A DNA stretch of 64,000 bases, taken from the NCBI GenBank assembly GCA_024036415.1, contig JAMWET010000809.1, forward strand, positions 124,001 to 188,000, given 5' to 3'. Of this stretch, positions 1-12,315 are shown one piece after another (the first letter of the stretch is position 1; every line of letters starts with the position of its first letter). Position numbers and translations under genes: made by a program. Source of the stretch: Prochilodus magdalenae (taxonomy: Eukaryota > Chordata > Actinopteri > Characiformes > Prochilodontidae). Under the pieces are notes generated by a model. The model searched no databases. It saw only the letters and a program-made list of their open reading frames with translations, and was not told the origin of the DNA.

Positions 1-32
1 GTCCGTTCTTACCCTCCCTCTACCAAGCGCAG
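1..32 (+). CDS. RTTN: RTTN exon, 3' end only (cut by window edge)
   Basis: The first 32 bases end in a strong donor (GCAG|gtaaag). Read so that one base is left over, as the next exon at 1004 requires, they give [10 protein letters not shown] followed by a split Asp codon. The frame is open and the composition fits the protein. Too short to prove by itself. Confidence 0.55.
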
Positions 33-3000
33 GTAAAGAATTGTGCACTGTTCTCTGAAATTGTCATTAAAAAACTACTTTTTAAACATTTAGATTTCAC
101 TCTAAAATCTGCAGTTAGACAAAGCCCTGTAAAGTCAGGCATGCCCAGTTAAAAGGTTTGATACCAGGATATTTTTTAAATGAGCTCTGCTTCGATGATC
201 TGTCATGTATTGTCCCTCAGCAAAGATGCTGTCTGGGCTAAATTGTAGAAAGAATTGTTAAGCTGAAATCCTCAGAGAAAATAAATGTCAGCTGCTCCTT
301 TTGGATGTATCGATGCTTTAGAAGGTTGTAATGAACCATTTGCTTCCTAACAGTCAGGAACAGCACATTGTTTAATAGTTTTCCCACAATTTCCACTCCA
401 TTAACTCCGATAGAGACTCATGGTAGAGACAACACACTGTAACACTTAAATGGGATTGAGTGGAGCTTAATTGCTGTAGTCTGGGCAAAGCTGTACTGTT
501 ATAGGCTGAATATTCTCAAATAGACTGCTGATGTTGATTGAGCAGAAATAAGTAGGGGAAGGTTGGCAGTGGGTGCTAAACCACTGTACGCTGAAAGTGT
601 GGAGTACAGTTGTTGTAGGCTGATTTGAGGTTAACTGCTGTTGAGGTTGATTGACCAGGGCTAATTAGCTGTAGGGTGGTTGGATAGGGTTAACCTGTTG
701 TCAGTAAAACATACATGCTAAACCACTGGAGGCGTAATAGCCAGTGAAACAGGTGGGCTAAACTGCTGCGAGATGTAGGAGCAGACTGGTGGGCGTTTTG
801 AAGATGTGTTTACGGGTTGTGACATCACAGCCATGGTTAATTCAGCTGGATGGTTCCTTAATTTTAATTGTACGTTAAAGTAACTTTGCTGTTAAGATCA
901 CTTTTAAATTAGTTTATTTTCCATTTATATGTTGAGTAGCCTGTTCTCAGTCTTTGATGAATAGTTGTATTTATGTATGTGCATGTGTTTTGCCCATCCT
1001 CAGATGTGTGTACCCAGGATGCATTGCTGCACATCTGGACAGATGTGTTGACGCTGCTGGCAACTCTGCTGCTCCGGATTCCCACTGCAGTTGGCCCAGC
1101 TGCCTTCGCTGCTGTGGGGAAACGCTGGAATGGCTTCTCAGGTACGATTCACCCAGGATAGCACAGCTCCAGAGGCTTCCAGGGGGGAAGGAAGTGGAGA
1201 AGCGAGAAACTGGGAGAAGAAAAAAGGCAGACGTGATGAAAGGAGGGAGGGAACAAGGGAAGGACTAGACAAGAGTGCTGCAAAAGTGTGGGCGAGGGAG
1301 GGAAAAACAGCAGGGCCTTACGCACACTACCACAGTTAAAATGTCAGTTTTTAAGAAATGTTGTCTGATTTGCAGATTATATTTATATTTAAGAACATTA
1401 GGACATTTCAGATGTAGCGTGATGAATGGAGCTGTTGATGATTCGTAAATGGCAGAGAAAACTGTAGAACATCAAGAACAAAATCCAGAAAGAAGTTTTA
1501 TACCAAGGATGCAGTTCTTTTGTGATGCTTACCCAATTAGCCAATTGTGATTAGTAAACCCTTCTAGATTAAGCTACACACACTGTTGTTATTAATTTTA
1601 GGATTTAAGGATTTACTATCAATACAAACTGTGACAGTCTCCATGACAGTCTGCATGATGTGGTGTTAAGGGGAGTCTTTAAAATGGTCTGCATGCATGT
1701 AGCCCATTGGTACTGGCACTAACCGCATAACCCATGAAGCACCTCACTGCTCACTGAATGTCTGCAGTCATGGTTGTTGGGTCAGTCAGGTATAGCAATA
1801 AGATGCATGCTTGCTTATGTCACATGCACAGCTGAGAGTGAAACCTAAATTTGTCTCACAGTGTCAAACCTACCCAACAAATTTCCTGTCAGTTGATTTC
1901 TTTTGGGTTCAGCTATTTTTCTGATGATAACTGTATTATTGTGTTATAGTATATTTTAAATAAATGCATATTAAATTTACAGAGGATGAGAAGAATATGT
2001 GTAGTGAAAGAGAGAAAGAAACTTATAAAAAATGGAACATTGGGGAAGAGAAAGCAAGGACGAAAGTGGGTGTGAGGGAGAGGGAAACGAAAAATAGAGA
2101 GTGAGAAAGGACAGAAACAGCAGTGGGAGGAAGGAAAAAGAGACAAAGCAAAGAAGAGAGAGAAGAATGAAAAAGAGGAAGATAGAGGAAGGAATGAGTG
2201 AATACAAAGAAAAGAGTAAAAAGAAAATAAAGAGAGGAATATAGCAATTGTGGGATAGAAAAAGAGACTGAATAATGAAAAATAGCAAGAGAGAAATGAA
2301 AGAAAGAAGACCGAGCAAAAGAGAAAGATAGCGATTAAGGATCAATTAAGTAAGGAAAGACAGCAAAGTGGGGAGAAAGGAAAGAGAGGAAATAAAGGAG
2401 AGAGAAACAAATGAAATAGGGTTAGTGGAAGTAAAACTGAAAAGAATTAGAAAAAGATGAGAATAAAAGTGAAAATGAGAGAGGTAGTAAGAAAAATGAA
2501 AGAGTGAGCAGGGAAAAGTGACCAGGTGAGAGGGGAACCAAAAGGAGATGGATGAAAGAAGAAAAAGGGGGGAGAAGGAAAGAACGTTAAATAAAGCAAG
2601 AGATAAAAAGTAGTGAGAAAGAAAGAGAACGTGATTAAAGTGAGAGAAAGTGATTAAAGTGGGAGGGAAAGTGAGTGAAAGAGAGTGAAAGTCAGTAAAC
2701 TGACAGAAAGTAAGTAAGAAGGGAGAATGAGAGAGAGAAAGGGTGAGTCAGTGTAATCTCAGCTCATTATCTCTATTCTGGAAGTGTTGGGGTCCCTGTA
2801 GTGTATGACAGACTGGAGCAGAGAGAGTGTTGTTGTTAACGTGATGGATGTGTTGGTGTTGGTGGAGCAGGTGGGTGGGCTGCAGTCTGAGTCGCCTGCA
2901 GGTATCTGTGAGCCGGTGAGTTGATGTAGTTTGTTGTTTGTCCTCGAATGAGAAGTCCTTGATGTGAAGTTTGGCATCCCGGTGCTTCATCTCAGTGTTA

Positions 3001-6000
3001 GAAAAACTGAGAAACATTTTGAGGGAAAAACTGCAGGAAGTATAAAAACCCAGTGTTTCTGATTTAAAGTCAGCTAAGAGCCCGTTTACACCTGGTCACT
3101 TCCCGAGTACCAGGATTGTATCTGGATAAGGCCAAGCCAGATAACAGTGGAAATGTAAACACCCCCCCCCCCCAAGAGTAACACAAATAAAGATCACAAG
3201 GAGGAGGTCTAAAACGCATTCAACATGCATGTTACTGGAGTAAGCGCATATGTCTCTCTGGACATGTGATTTGCGAGGAAGACTGTCCTGTAGGATGAAT
3301 ATGGCTGGTAACGAGACTGTAAACAAAATGATTAAACAGACTGTGCAAACAAACAAATCATACAACGTTAACAGATAAACAAGAGGTTAAGCAGATTTGC
3401 ATATTCCATCCCACACAGCAACTGGGAGCAAAAATGGCAGAGCAATCCTTGTGGTGTGATCTGCAGCCTCTTCTCTTGGGATCATAAGGGAGTGACAAAC
3501 CAGGTTTGGTATACCTGCACTGGCCTAAACTCCCTAATATCCTGACTAACTTCAGTAGCGATAAATTACTTGTGCTCCACATAACTCCAGCCGAAGTCTT
3601 CTGTGTTTACAGCACCTGGTTACTAAATGACAGCACTCTGTCAATTAGTGCGTTCCCAAGGAGCAAAAGTAAAAGAAAGGAAAGGAGGTGTGTTCATGGT
3701 AGTTACAGAAAGCATGCTGTTGAGAGCGAGAAAGTCAGCTTTCCGAGCTATTTTTAGCAGCTGGCTGGTAGAGCAATCTCACATTGTGAACAAACTCACA
3801 TTATTATAGTGAACTACAACAATAAATCAAGACAGTGAGCAGTGATTTCAGTTTAAACAGGCCTGAAAGGATGATGCTGTATGTCTGTATGTAACTACTT
3901 GGATAGAGCAGTGAAATGCAGATGTTTGCTTTGAATACTACGATATGCTATGAATTGGATATGGTAGGAGTAATGGGACTACAGGCTGTAATCCATCACT
4001 GACTGTATTGAGCCAGTTAATGTTTGCACATTTAAGTTGAGTTCTGTAGTTTTCACTCAGGAACATATATTAGCCTTTAAAGGGGATATGTTATGAAAAG
4101 CTCACTTTTTCAGTTCTGGTGCACATACAATTGGGTATTTGAAGTAGTTACCAGCAAACTGTGTCGTATGACAACCCAGTCATTTGTTTGTGGGCTGCCT
4201 AGATCAGAAAACCTGGGATTCAGCTAGTTGTTTGAATTTAGCTCCACTTGTTACATAAATTGAAGACCTTCTTACAATAACCCCTCCCACTGACCCCCCT
4301 CCACCCTTCTGAGTATCTCTGCCCATGGCTACAGAACTAACCTTCACGCAAGGGTGCATTTTTATATCAACGCTAACATTACATAAAAACTAAGAGCCAA
4401 GCTTAAGAACTGTTCTGTTGTCGGCTGCACCTGACTGGACAAACTTAGTTTTTTTTGCTCAGTGGGCAAGGACCAATAAGTGTAAGCCGACCACATTGTG
4501 TCCTGACGTCATCATCTTTAAGTTCTTCTTTAAAGTTTTTCCATTCCATCTTAAATGGCATAGTTATTAAATGGCATAGTTGTTAACTGGCAGCTCAGGC
4601 TACTTACTTGTCTGGCTTCTTTTTCAGTTTTTTCCTGCTCCATTTTAAATGCAGCAGTTGTACTGACACCTCAGGCTGCTTGTTTGAACTTTGTTCCAGT
4701 TTTTTCGTTCCAGCCTAAAAGGCACAGCAGCTAGCTGACGGCTCAGGCTACCTGTCCAGCTCCTTGTTCCACTTTTCCCATTCCATAGCATGCTGTTGGA
4801 GGCGGATAGAAAAAGGGATGCACCAGTGACATGAAGGATTTATATGAACTACAGAGAGAGAGAGAGAACACATGGACTGACATGTGCCGAGTGACCCAAC
4901 AGCCATGATTGGCTGCTTTTAGCGAGCAGTGATCCCCTTTATGAGTAACCTTTTTAGTGCCAGCACCATTGGCAAATGACTGCATGACGCAGGACTACAT
5001 GCAAGCAGGCCATTATGATGTCTGCTCTTAAGACCTAAAGACTAAAGACTGCAATAGTGTGACTCAGAATGGTAGTGGGTCATCTTCATGTCCAGAAAGG
5101 ACTGGTGTGCCTCCATCTTCACCCCTACCACAAAATCTGCAGGAAGAGTGTGAGAATATTCAAGCTGGATGCGATGGATTATCGCAGGACACCATTAGGA
5201 ACTTTTACCACTCCGTGCTGAGACGTCTGGCATGTTGCATTAGCAACCATGGCGGACCAACATCATACGCAGAGACACTTTTTCTTTATGTGTATATCAA
5301 TAATTATTGCCCATATCCGTCTAAATTTATCCGAAACGCACCGCAATCTGACACTTCCTTCTGAATGCAGCGATTCTTTTAATGATAAGTGTATATTGAG
5401 TGTATATGTCGTGACCACATATATCAACAGATAAGCAAGACCAGAAAACCACACACAACAAAGTAGCTTGACTTTGCTACTAACTTGATTTTTATCTGTT
5501 TCATTATGATGCTATTAGGTAATAGTTATTACTCCCCAAGACATCAGAGTAGATACTGTTGCATGTTGAAAAAGTCAGATCAGTTTTTGGGGAAAAGATT
5601 TAAAAGTTAGATTTTGTGTGCATGTTTTTAACTAAATGTCATATAACTTTATGGTTTGCAGCTTGGGATAAACACTAATGTGCTTTTTTTTTTCTCTGCA
5701 GCACAGTTCAGCTTATTTGTGCCTTGCCCATCTAAGCTGCCAATGATTGTCCTCCCCTCCCTATCCCACCCAGCCACCCTACCTTCCTGCAAGCTATTGG
5801 CTGTTTACCTGCATTGACCATAGTGCCTTAAAAGGAATCCTACCCTCAAATTACTTCACAAATTACACAGGGCTTGTGCAGACCTCTGCTCCCATTAGCT
5901 ACATTAGCCTCGTAGCTCCAGTGTACAACTGAGTCCCTACAACTGAATGATAGACTCCCCAAAAAGGTCTAAAGGTTAATATCATTGGATGGGCTCTTTT

Positions 6001-8343
6001 AAAGAAGCAAATTTCAGGCATTGTCCTGGCTGTGGGCTAAGGGGGACGGGTAAATCTGTGTAAATTAGATTTTTTTTTACCAGACTGTTTCCCACAACTG
6101 TCTTTCTAATTCTTTGTCATGTTTTTTTTTCAGACACTGTTTGTGTATGCGTGGGATTGTGGGGTTCCAAGCCGTTACTCTACGTGGCTTGCCTCAACTT
6201 CCTGTGTGCACTGTTCTCCCAGGAAGCAAAGAAAAGAGGACAAATTGCAGAAAACTCCACAGCTGCTCTATCTGCAATCCTGAGCGGGGAACCAGCAGAG
6301 CAGCTCTGCGAAATATTGCTAGAGGTAAAATTTACACTTATACTGCAGCAAGATGTTCACCTCCTTGAGACTATATAACGCCTGCCCCCACTTCACTCCT
6401 AGAGGGTTGGGGAACCCTGATGTAGACATTACTGTGTTTCCTGTAAATGTATTGGCTTCTGTCCACGCCTGAGCTTCTTACTTCCCAGCAATATTGTACT
6501 TATATTGGACTAGTGCAAGATTTTGTTTTCACACTGAACCCCTTACCTTTTAATTTCTATTAAATTCCTGTGTAGAAGGTTATGATAATAAACAGGACAT
6601 GGTTTTTGGTTTTGTGCCTCAGGTTTTTTTATTATTATTATTTATTTTTTTATTTTTTTATTTTTTTGAAAGGCTCAACATGATTTGCCATTGGTCAGAT
6701 AACCGATAGATTAGTTATTAAAATAATATTTGTGACATTTTATATAAAAAAAATCTTTAAAAAAGATGTTTTGTAAAAAGCGTTGTATAAATAAACTTGA
6801 ATTGAATGACGTGCAAAGTAAATAGTTACGTTATTGACCAGGAGTCTTTAAGCAAGCTTACATATGGACTGGTCAGTTGCAAGTTTTGGTTTTATTCTGT
6901 TTTATGCAGAGATATGAGAAGACCCAGTTTCAGGATCCTCTGAAGAAGATCACAGCCAAAGCTCTGATGGCTCTGCTGGCCTGCAGCCCCAGGGCACAGG
7001 GCTATGCTTGCAAAGGTGGGGAATCATTAGTCTATAGATTCAGCTTATTCCAGCATTCAGATACAAATGCGCCAGGACTTGGTTCATTAGAACCATTTCA
7101 ATAAACGTTACACATTGGTACAACAGGCAACACAGAGCTGTTACAGGTGCACAAAACAAATGTGCTAAAGGAGATCTTATTTACACTTGAAACATTTATG
7201 TTCTTCTCTCAGAATGAGTAAACACTAAACTTTTAAAAAAAGTGAAAGCTTTAACTTTAATACCTCATTCAGCATCTGAAACCTTAACACCTTAGCAAAT
7301 ATAAGTCAGTTGGAGTCCAGTTTGAACCGTTTGAAGCTGCTTTTGGAAATTATAATCCTAGTAATGTTTGTCAAAAGGTTCCAGCAGGTCCATCATCTTG
7401 ATTTCTAGCCTAAACTGATACAGCAGAATCTACGCCAATACCTACACGCAGTGGTGTTTAGGCAGAACTTGAAGCCACTGCGGCAGTTGACTGATCAGAA
7501 CCGAGTGGGCAAGCTAACGACTCGGAGCATACTGGCAAGCAGGGCTTAAGAAAATAAGAGCTCAAATGTAGCATATTACAGGTGCAGGTCATATCATTAG
7601 AATTTCATTAAAGGCCTTTGCAGGTGTTTTGAGTTAATTAGCTGATTAGAGTGTGGCACCAGGTGTCTTCAGTATTGAACCTTTTTACAGTATTCTAATT
7701 TTCTGAGATACTGAATTTGGGGTTTTCATTATTTGTCAGTTATAATCATCAAAATTAAAAGAAATAAACACTTAATATATATTAGTCTGTGTGTAATGAA
7801 TGAATATAATATACAAGTTTCACTTTTTTAATGGAATTACTGAAATAAATCAACTTTTTCATGATATTCTAATTATATGACCAGCACCTGTAGACAGAGA
7901 GTGAATACAGACTAGTATACTATAGGGCAAAAATGTGGCTTGGGAAAATTGCTTGTCATAGACCAAAAAAAAAAGATTAATACTGAAAATTAGCCCTTTA
8001 AACCCCCTTTAAAACACCCAAATCTGGTTGATCTCATACATTTACATGATATTTTAACAACACGTGGTGGGTGTTTTGGCCAGCATAAGAAAAAAATTGG
8101 GTACCAAACAGGAATTTTGAGCCATCTTTTAGGCTGTGTTGTCTGCCAGGGAGCTGGCTTGAAATGTGCAGGTTTTATTCCCGGCTTGTTTCAGTGGTGT
8201 AAATTGTGAGTAATCACGGAGATCACTGTGACTGATGAGCTTTAATGGTGACAGCGATTACTGAAACAGGCTGATGGGCATTACAGGAGCTCCAGCAGCA
8301 GTTTGCAGAGCTGGATCAGGTCATATGCAGCTCCAGTTGAGTC

Positions 8344-8436
<93 letters not shown>

Positions 8437-11400
8437 ATATGCAGTCATATGCAACTATTTGGGCACCACTGGTCAGATGACATGTATTGTTGTTGGTTTA
8501 TATATATGTAATATATAATAAATATAACATGTGGCATGTGCAAAACCATTGATCTATTATTAGATGATCTATTATTATCTATTATTATCTATGTTACTGT
8601 TTGTCTGCAGCTGGCTTTATTGACAGTTGTGTGGAGCAGATGAAGCAGACCTACTCACAGCTGCACTTGGAGTCACTAAAACCAGGCAAAGCTACGCACA
8701 GGAAGAAGGTATGGAATGTTCTCAGTTGATAAATCAATCAGGATTTCAATCAATCAGTATTTTTCACAGTACCAACTGAGATCGTTGGAGTCATGAAAAG
8801 TTTAATAATAAAATAGTAAGTTAGAATTTCAGATAATCACAAGATCAATAAGATGTCTGAAATGTATGCTCCACCAGAGGGCAGTTTCATCCATTTTGTC
8901 AAGTGAAGGAACACAGATCCAGACTTAACATAATTTAATACAATTCGTAAGATGCTTTTTTGAATTATGCCTGTTATCTGATTACACAGACTTTTTTAAT
9001 TAGCCGCTTTTAGGTTTTTTAAATTGCCTTCTATGTTTATGAATGTGTTTGTAATGTTTGTAATGTGAAGGATAGTGTTTTTGCCCTTCCCACCTTTTAT
9101 AACTACTCTTGACTTATGGAAAAATAATGTGTACATGTTTTATGCACCTAAAGGGGAAAAAAAGGTGAATAAGAAAAATACATTTTCTCCTTTTATTTTT
9201 TTTTTTATTTTTAGTGATACTGACTGATGAGACCACTTAGAGGGCAAAAAACCCATAAAAAGTAAATCATCTTCAGCCTTTTCTGTTTGGAGTAAGTTAT
9301 ACTTTAGTATAACAGTATCAGACTTTACATTACTGCACCAGTCTAAAAGAAATGGCAACACATCAGCATTCCCCAGGTCATGTGGTGAATAAAGCCGGTT
9401 GAGGATGAACCCTGCCATGGAAAACACTCTTTGATGGCATGGAGATACCTGCATGCATAAATGAGCTCTTCCTAGTTGTACTAGTACTGATGAAGTTCTG
9501 CTTGAGCTGGTTCCACTGTTTTTGTGTTTTTGCTAAAGAGCACCACTATGGCAGACACATTATCATTTTGTGGTTTCTTAACCAGCACTTTAGTTGTTTG
9601 GCTCAGGTGCAGGGCTCTTGCACACAGTAGCACTGCTGCTGAAACCGGAAAGGAGGTCTTGCACTTTAGTTCCACAGAACACTTAGCTACATCTGTAGTA
9701 ATACTCAGGTTGTAGGTTTTGGGTAGGTAAAAAAAGGGTGGGTGTGTGCATATGTGTGCGTGTGTGTGTAGGTGTGTGCATGCGTGTTATTTGAATTTAT
9801 TATATCTAATTATTTTTTGGTAGAGAGATTTAAATTTCAGGAACCAACAGATGCAGTTAGCTAAAGTACAATACAGTTAGCTAAAAAAGCACACAACTAC
9901 CGTTTCTTGCTAAAACTAAAATGAAAGAAGACACAGATTATTCAAACTCATTCTGAAATTTATGTTAAGCTTGCCTTGTGTGCCTGGTCATTAGTAGGGC
10001 GTTCCAGCCTAAAACCCCTTAGCTTTAGCAGTTTTGACAGATTTTATACTGTTTTCATTCCTTTTAATACTCTTGACTGCTATTGTAGCCACTGATTTTA
10101 CCTCAGTTGTCAAAAAAAATTGTAAACAATCCATTAATTATATGCTTATTCAGCAACTGCTGCCTTGCTAATGTTGTTTTTAGCCTTTAGTCCTCCTTGC
10201 CTGAGCCGTTTCTTAGATTTGAAAGTTATAACAGTGTCATAAAGAAAGGTCTGTAGATGTTTTGTTCTGCAGCTTCTTTGCCGTAGAACTTTTAAGAATC
10301 TTTAGTTAATGAACAAATAATGGCTGGACAACCGAGTATAGGTTTTTTTGGATTAATAAAGCAATAAGGTACTTGAGAGAGTTAAGAATGATTTTCTTCA
10401 CAAGGAAGAATCCTGGCAGGTGGTTAAAGAATGGGCGCTAAAATTGCTTCAGATTTTGACATGCTGTCAGATTTCACATGTGGGTTCTCATCAGTTACCA
10501 CACTTTCACAGGCTCTTTGTATTGCACACACCATAGGGTTTCATAGGTGTTCTCCACAAAACATCTATCTCTCAAGCGGACATATAGCATCTAGTACATT
10601 ATTATATTATTTTAGTCTGACTAAATCTCATTTAGTAATTGTGTTTCATTAAAATGCACCTATACAGCAACTACATCCCAAATACAGTGAGGAAAAGTAT
10701 TTGAACGCCCTGCGACTTTGCAAGGTCTCCCACTTAGAAATCATGGAGGGGTCTGAAATTTTCATCTTAGGTGCATGTCCACTGTGAGAAACATAATCTA
10801 AAAAAAAACCTGGAAATCACTATGTATGATTTTTTAATAATTTATTTGTGTGTTACTGCTGCAAATAAGTATTTGAACACCTGCCAATCAGCAAACATTC
10901 TGGCCCTCAAAGACCTGTTAGTCCGCCTCTAAAAACTCCACCACCAATCCACTTATTATTCTAAATTAGAAGCACCTGTTTGAGGTCGTTAGCTGCATAA
11001 AGACACCTGTCCACCCCACACAATCAGTAAGACTTCCACTACTAACATGGCTAAGACCAAAGAGCTGTCCAAAGACACCAGAGACACAACTGTTGACCTC
11101 CACAAGGCTGGAAAGGGCTACGGGGCAATTGCCAATCAGCTTGGTGAATAAAGATCAACTGTTGGAGCAATTATTAGAAAATGGAAGAAGCTAAACATGA
11201 CTGTCAATCTCCCTCGGACTGGGGCTCCACGCAAGATCTCACCTCGTGGCGTATCAATGATCCTAAGAAAGGTGAGGAATCAGAACTACACAGGAGGAGA
11301 TGGTCAATGACCTGAAGAGAGCTGGCACCACTGTTTCCAAGGTTACTGTGGGTAATACACTAAGACGTCATAGTTTAAAGTCATGCATGGCACGGAAGGT

Positions 11401-12281
11401 TCCCCTGCTTAAATCAGCACACGCCCAGGCCCGTCTTAAGTTTGCCCATGACCATTTGGATGATCCAGGGGCGTCATGGGAGAAAGTTCTGTGGTCAGAT
11501 GAGACCAAACTAGAACTTTTTGGTCTTAATTCCACTCGCCGTGTTTGGAGGACGAAGAATGATGAGTACCATCCCAAAAACACCATCCCTACTGTAAAGC
11601 ATGGGGTTGGAAGCATCATGCTTTGGGGGTGTTTTTCTGCACATGGGACAGGCCGACTGCACCGTATCAAGGAGAGGATGACCGGGGCCATGTATTGCGA
11701 GATTTTGGGGAACAACCTCCTTCCCTCAGTTAGAACATTTGAAGATGGGCCATGGCTGGGTATTCCAGCATGAAAATGACCCAAAGCACACAGCCAGGAT
11801 AACCAAGGAGTGGCTCCGTAAGAAGCATAGCCAGTCTCCAGACCTAAACCCTATAGAAAATCTTTGGAGGGAGCTCAAACTCCGTGTTTCTCAGCGACAG
11901 CCCAGAAACCTGGCTGATCTGGAGAAGATCTGTGTAGAGGAATGGGCCAGAATCCCTGCTGCAGTGTGTGCAAACCTGGTGAAAGAGTACGGGGAAACGT
12001 TTGACCTCTGTAAATGCAAACAAAGGCTACCGTACCAAATATTAACATTGATTTTCACAGGTGTTCAAATAGTTATTTGCAGCAGTAACACACAAATAAA
12101 TTATTTAAAAAATCATACATAGTGATTTCTGGATTTTTTTTAGATTATGTCTCTCACAGTGGACATGCACCCAAGATGACAATTTCAGAACCCCTTCATG
12201 ATTTCTAAGTGGGAGAACTTGCAAAGTGGCAGGGTGTTCAAATACTTATTTTCCTCACTGTACATACATACATACATAAAT

Positions 12282-12315
<34 letters not shown>

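Larger units (their letters stand above)
1142..6133 (+). other. RTTN intron, 5.0 kb, repeat-rich
   Basis: Holds a long purine tract (1981-2748), a GC-richer block of unknown origin (2750-3020), a C12 run (3162-3173), a THAP-like relic (4399-4446), a 72-bp tandem repeat (4536-4790) and a Tc1-type fragment (5041-5385). The rest is unassigned. Confidence 0.7.
7016..8610 (+). other. RTTN intron, 1.6 kb
   Basis: Carries a Tc1-type MITE (7579-7890) and an 86-bp TA microsatellite (8351-8433). Bases 8440-8520 ('ttgggcaccactggtcag...atgacatgtattgttg') resemble the end of another Tc1-type repeat seen again near 51130. Confidence 0.65.

Noticed and set aside
1913..2345. Minus-strand frames rich in Ser, Leu and Phe
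   Set aside because: Explained by the purine-strand bias; no motif and no splice pattern.
4536..4790. CRISPR-like array
   Set aside because: The repeats are 72-bp contiguous units without spacers, in a vertebrate genome.
8274..8518. Open frames rich in Tyr-Ile
   Set aside because: Created by the TA microsatellite.
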